Shown: piece by piece, positions 53,642 to 64,000 of the stretch
Layout of the letters: each line of letters opens with the position of its first letter
Numbering within the stretch: the stretch's first letter is position 1
NCBI RefSeq assembly: GCF_018294505.1
Contig: NC_057800.1
Span: forward strand, 476,842,530-476,906,529
Source of the DNA: Triticum aestivum
Lineage: Eukaryota > Streptophyta > Magnoliopsida > Poales > Poaceae
Direction of reading: 5' to 3'
Length of the DNA stretch: 64,000 bases
Translations under genes and position numbers: made by a program
The notes under the pieces: model-generated
Seen by the model: only the letters and a program-made list of their open reading frames with translations
Databases searched by the model: none
What the model was told of the DNA's origin: nothing

Positions 53642-56600
53642 TGTCACATCCCTGTGTTAGTCATGCATTAGGTTTGGTTGAACATGTGCATCATGTTTAA
53701 ATTCCCAGAAAACTGAAATGGGGATGACAGAACCCCTAGCACCCCCCTGGAACAACTAGAGTTTACTAAAAAACTTTTTCAATGAACCTGAAATGCCCTT
53801 CTAAAAAGCCCACCCTTTTTGTTTTGGGTTAAAACCTTTGACAAAAATGGTGCACTTTTTCCTAGGACATCTTAATGTCATTGGATTAATTCTTATAGTA
53901 TATGCATTTGGGCATTTAAATGCTATAAAATATTTTAAATGCTCAAATAATCATAAACTAAAATGTTGTTGTTGGATATATTCTAAGCAGTGGCCATGAT
54001 TAATTTTATGATTTTTGGAAATGCCCTGGCATTTTTAATAAAGCCCTGAAGTTACAGAAATAATACATAAAAGCAAACAGAAATACAGAGAGAGTTAGAG
54101 GACTTACCTGTCGCCTGGCCTGGCCTAGCTCGGCCCAGCCCACTGGCTCCTGCCAGTCGTCCTCCTCCTCTCGCCAGGAGGACGAGAGGCGCGTGGCCGG
54201 CGCCCGCGGCCACACGCCGGCCACCTCCTGCTTCTGCCGACACCCCGGGCGCGCCTACGAGTGCCACACACTCCCCCTCGTTCCCCTCTCATTCTCCCCA
54301 CTCTCCCCTTGCCCTCTCCCTCCTCTGGTTCTCTCCCCATCCCCTGCCGAGCGCAGCCGTCGCCGCCGACAAGCACCACCGCGGCCACCGCCTCTCCCTC
54401 GCTTCTCTGACCGGCCCATAGGCTCCGCCTCGACCCCGTCTTCCTTCCACCCCGAGCCACGCCACCGCGGGAGCCCCACATCGCCGCCACGAGTTGTCTT
54501 CCCCGAGCATGGCCGCCGGACTCCATCGACGGATTCGCCGTCGACAAGCCGTCTCCGAGCAAGCCGAGCCCTTCTTCATGATCTCCATGAGCTCCTCTAC
54601 CGAACCTCTTGCTCCCCGCCATCTATTTCCTCCTCTAGCCCTACTAACCACTGCGGCCGAAGCTCGCCGACGCCACCGCACGTCGCCGTCGTGGCCACAG
54701 CCACGTTGGGTCGCAACCGAGCACACCATCGTCTTCAACGCACTCACAGGAGCCCGTAGCACCCCCGCATGCCCCTCGCCGTGCCGGCTAGTGACTAGTT
54801 CGACCTCGCCCGAACTCCGACCGCCGCGGACGTGCTCGCCGCCATCGTTTCCGGCCACCCCAGCTCCACCCACTACCACCACTCGATGCGGCTCACTCCC
54901 CGCATCACGTAGATGATCCCCGCCGTCCTTTTGGTCGTTGGAGTGCAAAACCCGCGCTGCTCCGCCGCGTCTGGCCTCGCCGGCGGCTAAACGCCGATGA
55001 GTTTGACCACTTTTTGACTGTGGACTCACGCGTGGGCCTAGGTTGACTTCCCCCCCTGAGCCTATGACAGGTGGGGCCGGCCTGCTAATTAGTTTAGGAT
55101 TAGTGTTAAATTTTAATTAGTTTAGTCACTGTCATGTGAGCCCAGGCCCCACTGACAGTTAATTAGTACTAACTTAATCATGTTAATTAGCTGAGACACT
55201 AACAGACAGGGCCCACCAGTCAGGTTTGACTGGCCCTGGCGCCTTTGACTCGCTGACGTCATAGTGACGCAATGCTGACGCAGTAAATACTTTTCTGGAT
55301 TTATTCTTTAATAGGAAATTCCAGAAAATAGCCAAAACTTCTAAAAATCATAGAAAATCAACCATAGCTCCAAATCAAACAAATTATATATGAAAAATGA
55401 TCAGAAAAATTCAATCTATCCATCTGTAATGGTTTCATGCATGACAAAACAAGTTAACCTTGCCGTTTAAGCAAAATAATATAATGCACTAATAAGGCTA
55501 TGTTAAATGAACTAACATTTGAATCTTTGATTCAAATGAGTTCATTCCTTTCTGTTTTAGCTTGCATTAGGTCAAGACACATTCATTTTGCCATGTCATA
55601 GCATGCATCATATTGTTGCATATTGTCATGTGTTGATTATGTTTCGGTGTATCTTTCGTGGTAGGTTCTGCCTCCGAGGATAACCCCGAGTATCCGTGTG
55701 AAGGGCAGTACCCTACTACCACTACATCAGGCAAGCAACCCATTGATCATTCCGATACAAACCCATGTTCTCGCTTCTGCTCTTGTTTACTGCATTAAGA
55801 TAACGCGATTCAAACTGCTGTGTGCTACGGTAGTTAAACCCTTATCCTCTGCATGACCTGTCATTGCCACAGTAACTAGATGAAACCCACTAGCATGTGT
55901 AGGAGTTGATTGAGCCATGTATGTGATTCCTACCTTGCTATGCCTGCTATGCTTTGAGTTGTGTTAGGTCTGGTTCATCTGGGTGATGAGCTAGAGTGAA
56001 ATGATTATGTCGGTAATGCGAGGGATTTGTTGAACATGATTTGGTAAAGGTATCGATGAGAGGCCATGTAGGAGTACATGGTGGGTTGTTTCATTGAGGC
56101 CGTCCATAAGAAATGAGATCTGTATGCGTGATTTAAGATTCAGCTACTACCACACATTAGACCCTGAAATATGACCCCGCTCGACTTACTGACCCCTCTC
56201 GTCCTCTGTCCAGGAGTTGCAACTAGTTTCTGGTGTTTGTAGGTTATGTGTTGGCGGTCGTGCGTAGCGCTGACCCTAGGGGTGGGCTATGATGTGGTAG
56301 ATACACCGTGGCACAGTGTACCGAGTCGCCCGTTTGGTGTCTCGGGAACCCTACACACATTGTTTGGGGTCGTTGAGGACACCCCGGCCAGATCTCCTTG
56401 CGGATGGAACCTGAATAGGCGATAAACCTGGACTAGAGACTTGTGCGGTTATTCAGGTCGTGGTCTACACCCACGTCGGTTTCCGCTTGAAGTCTGGCAA
56501 GCACATGTCATGTGCAGGCGCTAAGTGGTGGAAACATGTGTGATGAAGTACACCCCTGCAGGGTATAAATCTATTCGAATAGCCGCGTCCGCGGTAAAGG

Positions 56601-57814
56601 ACTACTTGGTTGCCTATACAGTTCATAGACAAGTTAATGGATACTACTAAAAGACTCAAGATAAGTGTGAGTACCGAGGATGGCCCTCTCGTAGGATGAT
56701 GAGGGAGGATCCCTGGTGGAGTATTGTGTTGGTGAGTAGTGGACTCATGTGCGAAAACTATTTTATTAGTGGTGTTTCGTAGGATAGCTTAGCCAAGAGG
56801 CAAAGCTGGCTTGCTGCAATAACTCCACCACCTTCTTGAGAACGAGCATGTATAGTAGGTTCTGATGTAAGACTTGTTGAGTACCTTTGTACTCATGTTT
56901 GCTTAATTACTGTTTTCAGACAACAACACCTTCCCCTCCGATGGGTTCTACGTAGACCTTGATGTCGATGAGTGACTAGCCACCCAGGTGGTGATCCTGG
57001 CCATGGAGGGCCCTATGTAGATAGACAGGCTTCGAGAAGCCTTCTTTCTTTCTAGTGTCTGTACTCAGACTAGTTGCTTCCGCATGTGCTTGTATGCTTG
57101 TATGACTTGAGTGTCGGGTCATGTGACCCCTACCTGTATGAACATGTTATGTATGGCTCTTTGGAGCCTTTAAATAAGTACTTGAGTTGTAGAGTTTTGT
57201 TGTGATGCCATGTTGTATTTGCACATATCGAGCATATTGTGTGTATGATTGAAATGCTTGGTATGTGTGGGATCCAACAATCTAGTTGTTTATCCTTGGC
57301 AGCCTTTGTTATGGGGAAATGTAGTCTAGTGTTGCTCGAGCCATAGTAGTCCGCTACAGCTCGGTTCACCGGAATCCTGCTAGCCCAGCACTACTGCTCA
57401 GGACACTTGACTGGCCGGCATGTGTTTCACCTCGTTCCTATGTCTGTCCCTTTGGGGAAATGTCACGCGGTGACATCCGGAGTCCTGCCTAGCCTGCTAC
57501 AGCCCGGGTTCCCTGGAGTCCTATTAGCCCAGTGCTACAGCCCGGATTCACACGCTGATGACCGACATGCTCGATGTGATTCATGTATGCTTGTCTCCAT
57601 AGGTCTGTGCCGCTTTGGGTTCATGACTAGCCATGTCGTCCTGGGTTCTCTGTCATATGGATGCTAGCGACACTATCATATACATGAGCCAAAAGGCACA
57701 AACAGTCCCGGGCCATGGTAAGGCGACACCCGTGGGGATACCGTGCGTGAGGCCGCAATGTGATATGAGGTGTTACCGGCTAGATCGATGTGACTTGGAA
57801 TCGGGGTCCTGACA
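53642..57814 (+). repeat. 5' LTR, 4173 bp
   Basis: It begins TGTCACATCC at the break in the Athila-type LTR and ends GGGGTCCTGACA just before the primer-binding site. Only one copy is present, so the boundaries rest on the inverted ends, the interrupted host LTR and the primer-binding site. Confidence 0.85.
54100..55035. other. GC-rich, gene-like island inside the long LTR
   Basis: This stretch has a much higher GC content than the surrounding LTR and long open frames on both strands (for example 54494-54916 plus, 54289-55029 minus). It begins beside a perfect minus-strand splice-donor consensus (CAGGTAAGT, 54102-54110). No conserved domain was recognised, and open frames are expected by chance in such GC-rich DNA. 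It may be the LTR promoter region. Confidence 0.35.
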
Positions 57815-57817
57815 GCG

Positions 57818-57835
57818 TTGGCATCAGAGTCGGAC
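57818..57835 (+). promoter_or_regulatory. Primer-binding site of the long-LTR Gypsy element
   Basis: 'ttggcatcagagtcggac', three bases after the LTR, resembles the initiator tRNA-Met complement (TGGTATCAGAGC) with substitutions. Confidence 0.7.
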
Positions 57836-58252
57836 TGCCTGTAGGTTCGTTGAGCCAAACTGTCGATGTCGAGTCTAGAAATGCTTTAGTTATATGTAGG
57901 GGAATTGATTGTGGGAGGGAACGTAAGGCTCTTTTACTCCTTTACCTTATGCCCTTTGATCTGAGTCATTCTCTTCTCATTCAATGTGGGTTAAGGACTA
58001 GGCTCTCTTCTTCTATCAGGTTCACGTGTTACTAATCCGTAGTAGCTTATAGGATTGTTGTTACAAGCCTTAGTACAGTTTCTACTACTTTTAGTATGTT
58101 GCCAGTTGAATTAGAACCTTGATATGATGTTGTTGAGTGGTATTGCAAACTGTTGTGGATGTCTCAAATCTTTTTCTGAGCATTTACAACTGTTATGTTG
58201 TCCAATTTTCCCAAGAAATTCTAATGTCTTTGCATTGTGGTTGTGCTTTCAG

Positions 58253-59025
58253 ATGGCCACTCGTGCTCAAAACCAAGTGGTTCGCCTGACCCGGTGCCTC
58301 GATGTGCCCGGTCATACTGCTATGTTAGTCCGGGTAATGATCGAGACGGGTTACCGTTGGTATCCCGAATACACTGTCAAAGAGCAATTCCGAGACTTCA
58401 ACCAGAGCCAGTACCTCTATACCGTCAGGATATATCCCTCTTATCCTGGAGCCACTGAGCCCCTTCACTGTTCCTATGGACTCGGGGTTACTGTTGAGAT
58501 GGCTGTGCAGGATGCTGCCTATTCCATGATGACCATCATGCGAGTCCGGACTGGCCTGCTTCGAAACACCGACTTCCGTTATATGCCAGCTTCACTTCCG
58601 AGAGTGCAAGGGTATCTCCAGGCTATCTATGCTGACCCCACACATGAGGAGTCACTACTCTGCACCACTGCCGAGATGCTCGAGGATAAGGACCGCGAAA
58701 ATTGGGCCTTGCGTATGGAGCTTTTTAACTCTCGTGCTGATCACTGGGCCACTTTGACTCGGTTTGCACCGGCGGTACACGCAGGATACATGGATCTGAG
58801 GGATTTGTACCCTGTACGGTCTGGATTGCCAGATTGTATGGAGTGGCGCGATGTAGGAGGCATCACCCCTCCTCGTGGTCCCCGCCTGCCACTACCTGTG
58901 GGACCAAGGCCACATCCGAGTCCCTATGGTCCGCAGGCTCCGCAGGATGTCTGTTCCCAGATGATCATGTTCCGCTTCCAGGTTTTGGTGGCGACTTCTA
59001 TGAGGATTACTACGGAGCCGTCTGA
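58253..59025 (+). pseudogene. Extra ORF before gag (unknown function), one frameshift
   Basis: ATG 58253 directly follows a splice-acceptor-like TGTGCTTTCAG. The frame encodes about 230 residues ('QVVRLTRCLDVPGHTAML', 'YRWYPEYTVKEQFRDF', 'YATLTRFAP'-like stretches, a Pro-rich C-terminal part). A single-base shift near 58945 then separates it from the likely original end 'FGGDFYEDYYGAV' at stop 59023-59025. I do not recognise a domain. It lies between the primer-binding site and gag in the sense orientation, where most Gypsy elements have only a leader. It may be an accessory gene of this family. Confidence 0.6.
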
Positions 59026-59372
59026 GCTAGTAGTAGTTTCACTAGTATTGTAGTAGTTGTATTCTCCACAGTCCTGCGTGACCGTGGGATACGACTTGGT
59101 GTGTATCACACTCCGGAGGTGTAGGAAAATAATGTATAGGAGCTTGGAATGCCTCCGATGAGATGTAATGTCTTTCACCGTAGTTGTACTCTAGCCTGGG
59201 CTTGTACTAAACACTGTACGGTGTGTATGACCAATGGTATATATATGGCAGTTTCTATATTACCATGTCGTGCAATGAACATCTCTGCATTCCGTGTTAT
59301 CCATTACATTCTACACTTCCTTGCTAAGATTGTGCCATCCTTATCTAAACCGTTGTCTTGTTTTCTCCTAGG

Positions 59373-62332
59373 ATGGTCAACACCCGCAGCAACCCTGCTG
59401 CCCCGGAGCAGGGGGAAGCCAGTGCAGCTAGGGGTGAAAATATGCCTCACCCGCCTTCTCTGGCCGAAGTGATGCTGGAGGCGGAAAGAAACAAGCGTGA
59501 GACTAACCGCTTGCTGGAGCGGATTGAGCAGAACACTGCACGCCATCAGCGAAATGACTTGGTGTCAATCAATGACTTTATCAAGCTGTACCCACCAAAG
59601 TTTAACCATTCCGTCGAGCCCCTCGACGCAGATGACTGGCTTCGCAGCATCACCCACAAACTACGTTCTGCCAATGTAGCCGAAGCTGATTAGGTTACTT
59701 ATGCTGCCTATCACCTCGAAGGCCCTGCTAGCCTTTGGTGGGAAAACTTTGAAGCTATGCGCCCGGTCGGCCAAATCACTACTTGGGCTGAATTCAGTGA
59801 GGCTTTCCATGAGCATCACAATCCGGAAGGTCTCATAGATCGCAAGAGGGAAGAGTTCTGCAATTTCACCCAAGGAAGACTGACTGTGGATTCATATAGC
59901 CGTGAATTTGGAAATCTGGCACGATATGCTCCTGAAGAGGTATCCATCGATGCTAAGAAGCAGGCCAGTAGCCCTGAGCTTCGTCGTGATCTTCGTCTGC
60001 ACGAGTGCACCTCCTTTCAGAAGTTGGTCAATAAATCCATCAGTGCTGAGACAGGCCAGTCTGACTATGACGCTTCATGCAAGCACTCTCGTGATTTTGG
60101 CTCTTCATCTGGCTCTGGATCTCAGAAGCGCCGGGTGTGGATTCCAAGCACGGCACTGCCACCCAGGTTCATTCTGAGGCCATCCTTTGAGGAGCCTCGT
60201 CCCAACCAGCAGTTTGCACCGTCCAAGACCTATGGTGGCCCCGCTGCTAATGCTGCTCCACGCCCCAATGTTGTGACATGTTTCAAGTGTGGAGAGCCGG
60301 GTCACTATAGTCGAGAGTGTCCCCAGAACAACAACCCCAATCAGTCTGGAAAGTCCGTTGGCCGTGGTAAGCCAGCGGGAAAGACATTCCACGCCAAGCC
60401 GATCACCACTGCACGTGGCCATGTCAACTATGTCTCAGTGGAGGAGGCTCATGAGGATCCTAACGTCGTCCTTGGTACGCTCCTTGTTAATTGCCATCCG
60501 GCATCTGTTCTTTTCGATACTGGAGCATCTCATTCATTCATATCCGAGAACTATGCTCGATTGCATAACACGACATTCTGTGACATGCCCACTTCCATGG
60601 TAATTCAAACTCCGGGTTCCAAATGGCAAACTTCTAGAGTAAGCCATGGGAACGAAATTCTTGTCGATAGACTTGTCTTCCTTGCATCCTTAATATCTCT
60701 CGAGTCCTCGGACATAAACATCATCTTGGGTATGGACTGGATGTCAGCTCATTATGCTAAGATTGATTGTGCCACTAGAACCGTTCAACTTACTCACCCA
60801 TCGGGCAAGACAGTCAATGTCTTAACTCGAGTGGCCAAGCGCCAGCTTTACTCCCTAAATGCCAACCCCCTTCCAGACCTTGAGGATATTCCGGTAGTCC
60901 GGGACTTTCCGGATGTCTTTCCAGAAGAACTGCCAGGTGTTCCACCTGACAGGGATGTCGAGTTTGTGATAATACTTGTTCTAGAAACTGTTCCAATTTC
61001 TAGAAGACCCTATAAGATGGCACCCTTAGAACTAGCCGAGCTTAAGAACCAACTCGATGAGTCCTTGAAAAAGGGTTTGATCCATCCTAGTTCCTCTCCT
61101 TGGGCTTGTCCCGTGCTCTTTGTCAAGAAGAAGGATGGAACGGATCGGATGGTTGTAGATTACCGACCTGTCAACTTGGTCACCATCAAGAACAAATATC
61201 CGCTTCCCAGGATCAACGATCTGTATGATCAGCTCGCTGGATCCTCAGTCCTCTCCAAGATGGATTTGAGGTTGGGCTACCATCAAATCAAAATCAGAAA
61301 CGAGGACATTCCCAAAACGGCCTTTGTTACTCGGTATGGCCAATACGAGTACACCGTTATGTCCTTCGGTTTAACCAATGCCCCAGCCACCTTCTCTCGG
61401 TTAATGAACTCGGTCCTCATGGAGTATTTGGATAAATTCGTCGTAGTATACCTCGATGACATACTCATCTACTCCAAGAATGAAGAGGAACATGCCGAAC
61501 ATCTAAGGCTGGTATTGACAAAACTTCGAGAGCATCGCCTTTATGCCAAATTCTCCAAGTGTGAATTTTGGTTGCCAGAAGTGACCTATCTAGGCCATGT
61601 AATCTCTGGTAAGGGTATTGCTGTCAATCCCGAGCGAGTTCAAGCCGTCCTTGATTGGACTCCACCTGAGACGGTCAAGCAAGTTCGGAGCTTCCTTGCC
61701 TTAGCGAGCTACTTCCGCCGCTTCGTCAAGAATTTCTCCAAGGTTGCTAAACCTCTAACTGAACTCCTCAAGAAAGATAAAAAGTTCGAGTGGACTCCAC
61801 AATGCGAGTTCAGCTTTCAGGAACTGAAAAGACGCTTGACATCTGCTCCCGTACTGGTACCACCAGATTTCTCCAAGGACTTTATTATCTATTGCGACGC
61901 CTCGCGACAAGGACTAGGTTGCATACTCATGCAAGATTGTCAGGTAATTTCCTATGCTTCACGGAAATTACACCCACATGAGGAAAACTATCCCACACAT
62001 GATCTAGAGCTTGCAGCTATAGTCCATGCACTCAAAACATGGCAACATTACCTCCTCGGTAATCGTTGCGAGATCTTCACCGATCACCAAAGTTTGAAAT
62101 ATATCTTCACCCAACCGGATTTGAATCTCAGGCAAAGTTGTTGCGTTGAGTTGATCTCGGATTACGACTTAGGAATAACTTACACCCCGGGCAAAGCCAA
62201 TGTCATGGCTGATGCGCTAAGTTGTAAATCTTATTGTAACAACCTGGTGTTACAACAAAGTCAACCACTTCTCCATGAGGAATTTCGTAAGCTTAATCTT
62301 CACATTGTTCCTCGAGGATTCCTATCCACCCT
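59373..62332 (+). pseudogene. gag-pol of the long-LTR Gypsy element, cut by insertion
   Basis: ATG 59373 follows a splice-acceptor-like TTTTCTCCTAG. Gag includes 'DADDWLRSITHKLR' and, after a single TAG (59691-59693, probably from CAG), '[14 protein letters not shown]'. A CCHC zinc knuckle [14 protein letters not shown] lies at 60279-60320. Protease has '[13 protein letters not shown]' (about 60508) and 'NIILGMDWM'. Reverse transcriptase has '[10 protein letters not shown]', '[10 protein letters not shown]' and 'YLDDILIYS' (about 61450). RNase H has '[11 protein letters not shown]' (about 61890) and 'TDHQSLKYI'. Beyond a single stop the frame is open for more than 870 codons, so this copy is fairly young. 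It ends in the next LTR at 62333, so integrase is displaced out of the window. Confidence 0.9.
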
Positions 62333-62992
62333 TGTCGGGGATATACCCCGCGGCGTAAACCAGACGGAAGTATAACCCGGCCGGACTAGGCGTTTCATTG
62401 GTAAACCGCCAGAGGATTGGCGGTTTACGTGTCTAGCGGTTTACGTGTCTGGCGGTTCACTGGTATGATGATTCACGAGCCTGAAGATTCATTAGTGACC
62501 CGACACGTATTCCAGATGCATGACAAGGCCCAAGGACCAGCAGGCTGGTTTAGGTTAATGGTGGGCCAGTTTAAGAGGAAAGGCATGAGGAACATTTATC
62601 TTACAAGGAGCTAAGACCTGGACTTGTATCCGGTTTATATTAGAGATAGACTAGTCCTAATCCTAATAGGACTCTACATGTAACCCCCCCCTCCAACATA
62701 TATAAGGAGGGGCAGGGCTCCCCAAAAGGGGAGAAGATCCACAAGTTCCACAAGTTGGACAAGTTAGGTTTAGACAATAGCTCTTGAGATAGAGCACTTT
62801 TGTAACTGTGATCATCATCATCAATATCAATAAAGCAGGATGTAGGCTTTTACCTCCACCGTGAGGGGCCGAACCTGGGTAAAACATCGCGTCTCTCGTC
62901 CCGCTCAACCCCTCTCAAGCTACCACATAGATGCGGTGGCCTCACGACTAAGTCCTGACACTAAGGACATCTGCCGTGACAATTCCACGACA
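62333..62992 (+). repeat. LTR, 660 bp
   Basis: It starts TGTCGGGGATATACCCCG and ends AATTCCACGACA. It contains a TATA box (62699), a polyadenylation signal AATAAA (62829-62834) and repeated 'ggcggtttacgtgtct' units near 62420-62455. Its first 200 bp match the reverse complement of 1-180. Confidence 0.9.
62699..62706 (+). promoter_or_regulatory. TATA box of the 660-bp LTR
   Basis: 'TATATAAG' in 'ccaacatatataaggagggg' lies about 125 bp upstream of the AATAAA signal. That is a compact U3-R arrangement. Confidence 0.65.
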
Positions 62993-62994
62993 GT

Positions 62995-63012
62995 TGGCGC
63001 CCACCGTGGGGC
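62995..63012 (+). promoter_or_regulatory. Primer-binding site
   Basis: 'tggcgcccaccgtggggc', two bases after the LTR, is of a form common in plant Gypsy elements. The tRNA was not identified. Confidence 0.75.
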
Positions 63013-64000
63013 CTGCGCACGGTGGTGTTGAGTTCTTGGAGGGATCGCTTCTAGAGTTTCGAGAAATTCGCAAAATTTCCGAATGAAGAAGAACTGGTTT
63101 GGAAGGAGCTGGATCAGCTTAATCCAGTCATAGGAAAGCTATGTGTGAAGCTACGTGTGAAGAAAATTGTAGTTACAAGCAACAGATCAGCTTTTGACTT
63201 CTGATGGGTTTGGTGATCCGAAACTTCACACAAGATTATCCGTCCACAGTTTCTACAGGTTTGACCGAGTATAGGAAGAGGATTGGTCCAAGCAACTATG
63301 ACCCGGAGAAGGACGGGGACTTGAATTAATCGCAACTGTGGTCTCTGCCTCCGTGGGCAGCCGTGACTGCGCCCCGAGCCGCCCGGTTTGACTCAGCTAT
63401 CGACCCGCCGACTGATCTAAGCTATAGCCTCGCTGGCGGAGCTTTCGACTCCTAGACGTACAGACGTAACGTCACGCATATACCTGACCGGCTGGCTGAT
63501 GCTGCTCCTCCACTTATGATCCACTTCCATCAAACAAAAATCTGCTGGCGTGAAGACAACAGTGACTTATTATCATAAGGTGACCGTGGAGAGCCGCCTC
63601 ATCCCTGTAGTGAGTCGCCACGCCTGGGGTTACGACTGCAACCTCGCCACTGCCCCGAGCCACCCTGTGGAGCCGCATGGTGCCTCCGCCGCTGTTTCAC
63701 CCTTGTAGAGAGCTGACCGGCGCCGACCGACCTTGAGCCACTATTGAAAACCGCCGCGGCCGTAACAATCAGGTGCTATTTTTCTAAAACTCTTTTTTGG
63801 TGTAATTACATAATGTCAAAAGATTTTCTCGAGGTATGCTATTGTATACACAGGTCCATTACCTCATGATTAAAGTATGATCCGGTCCCCGCGCGCTGTC
63901 ATTGGAGGTCGCGTCTATATCCACACTATATCAAATGGCTTATCAGATGTGCGCAAATCGCCGCCTCAACGGTCCGGTCTACATCAACTCACCGGGTCGC
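63013..64000 (+). other. Noncoding leader of the right-edge element
   Basis: No credible sense ORF is present in about 1 kb. GC-rich blocks with 'gagccgcc'/'tcgccac' motifs alternate with AT-rich ones. This could be a long gag leader or the interior of a large non-autonomous derivative. The window ends before this can be decided. Confidence 0.5.

Larger units (their letters stand above)
53642..62332 (+). mobile_element. Gypsy element with 4.2-kb LTR (probably Tekay/Del chromovirus), truncated
   Basis: A 4173-bp LTR with TGTCA...TGACA ends is followed by a primer-binding site, an extra ORF, and gag-protease-reverse transcriptase-RNase H up to 62332, where another element has inserted. Integrase and the 3' LTR must lie beyond the window. 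Very long LTRs and the '[12 protein letters not shown]' linker before reverse transcriptase fit the Tekay/Del chromovirus group. The chromodomain cannot be checked because integrase is missing. Confidence 0.85.
62333..64000 (+). mobile_element. LTR retrotransposon (same family as 1-180), 5' part
   Basis: A 660-bp LTR with TGTCG...CGACA ends is followed by a Gypsy-like primer-binding site and about 1 kb of internal sequence to the window end. It is inserted in the RNase H-integrase interval of the long-LTR Gypsy element. No coding domain is reached, so the superfamily is undecided. Confidence 0.85.

Noticed and set aside
54125..55029. Long minus-strand open frames (up to 246 codons) in the long LTR
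   Set aside because: Low-complexity Gly/Arg-rich translation in GC-rich DNA with equally long frames on the other strand and no domain. Reported only as a GC-rich island.

Overview
This window is intergenic DNA from a large plant genome, almost certainly a Triticeae grass (wheat, Aegilops or barley relatives). I infer this from an LTR that I recognise as the Angela/BARE1/WIS family, from Athila-type LTRs with TGATACGTCTCC ends, and from the dense nesting of LTR retrotransposons. I found no host single-copy gene, tRNA, rRNA or CRISPR array. Every long coding stretch belongs to a retrotransposon, and nearly all are decayed by nonsense codons and frameshifts. Family names are from recall. Clade calls rest on domains and motifs visible in the sequence.

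Layout: 1-180 is the start of an LTR read on the minus strand. 181-5334 is the 3' half of an Athila-clade element (Sabrina-like) with ORF1 and its 3' LTR. 5335-5588 is a scrap of a Tat-like Gypsy LTR, primer-binding site and leader. 5589-14408 is an Angela-type Copia unit of the form (truncated internal)-LTR-internal-LTR. 14409-14530 is unassigned. From 14531 to 53641 runs one Athila-type, gag-plus-protease-only element (WHAM/Sabrina-like) that hosts a nest on the minus strand. Tat-A (19741-51828, duplication GTTTC) contains Tat-B (20895-44518, duplication GGGGC), which contains a SIRE/Maximus-type Copia on the plus strand (23101-37650, duplication AGGAG/AGAAG). The 3' LTR of the Athila host is cut at 53641 by a Gypsy element with 4.2-kb LTRs (53642-62332, probably Tekay-like). 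That element is cut in turn at 62333 by the same LTR family seen at the left edge, in the opposite orientation.

The most unusual content is a set of extra genes carried by the elements. Tat-A has an antisense (+ strand) gene for a B3-like DNA-binding domain, with its own TATA box. Tat-B has an antisense gene of about five exons with its own TATA box, an N-terminal region resembling the 'putative gypsy type transposon' family, and a coiled-coil C-terminal part. The SIRE-type element carries a sense ORF of about 1330 codons after pol, preceded by a candidate internal promoter and intron. The Tekay-like element has an extra ORF before gag. Insertion of Tat-B separated the B3 gene's TATA box from its start codon, and insertion of the Copia element split exon 2 of the Tat-B antisense gene. 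Both antisense units are therefore dead here, but their original structure can still be read.
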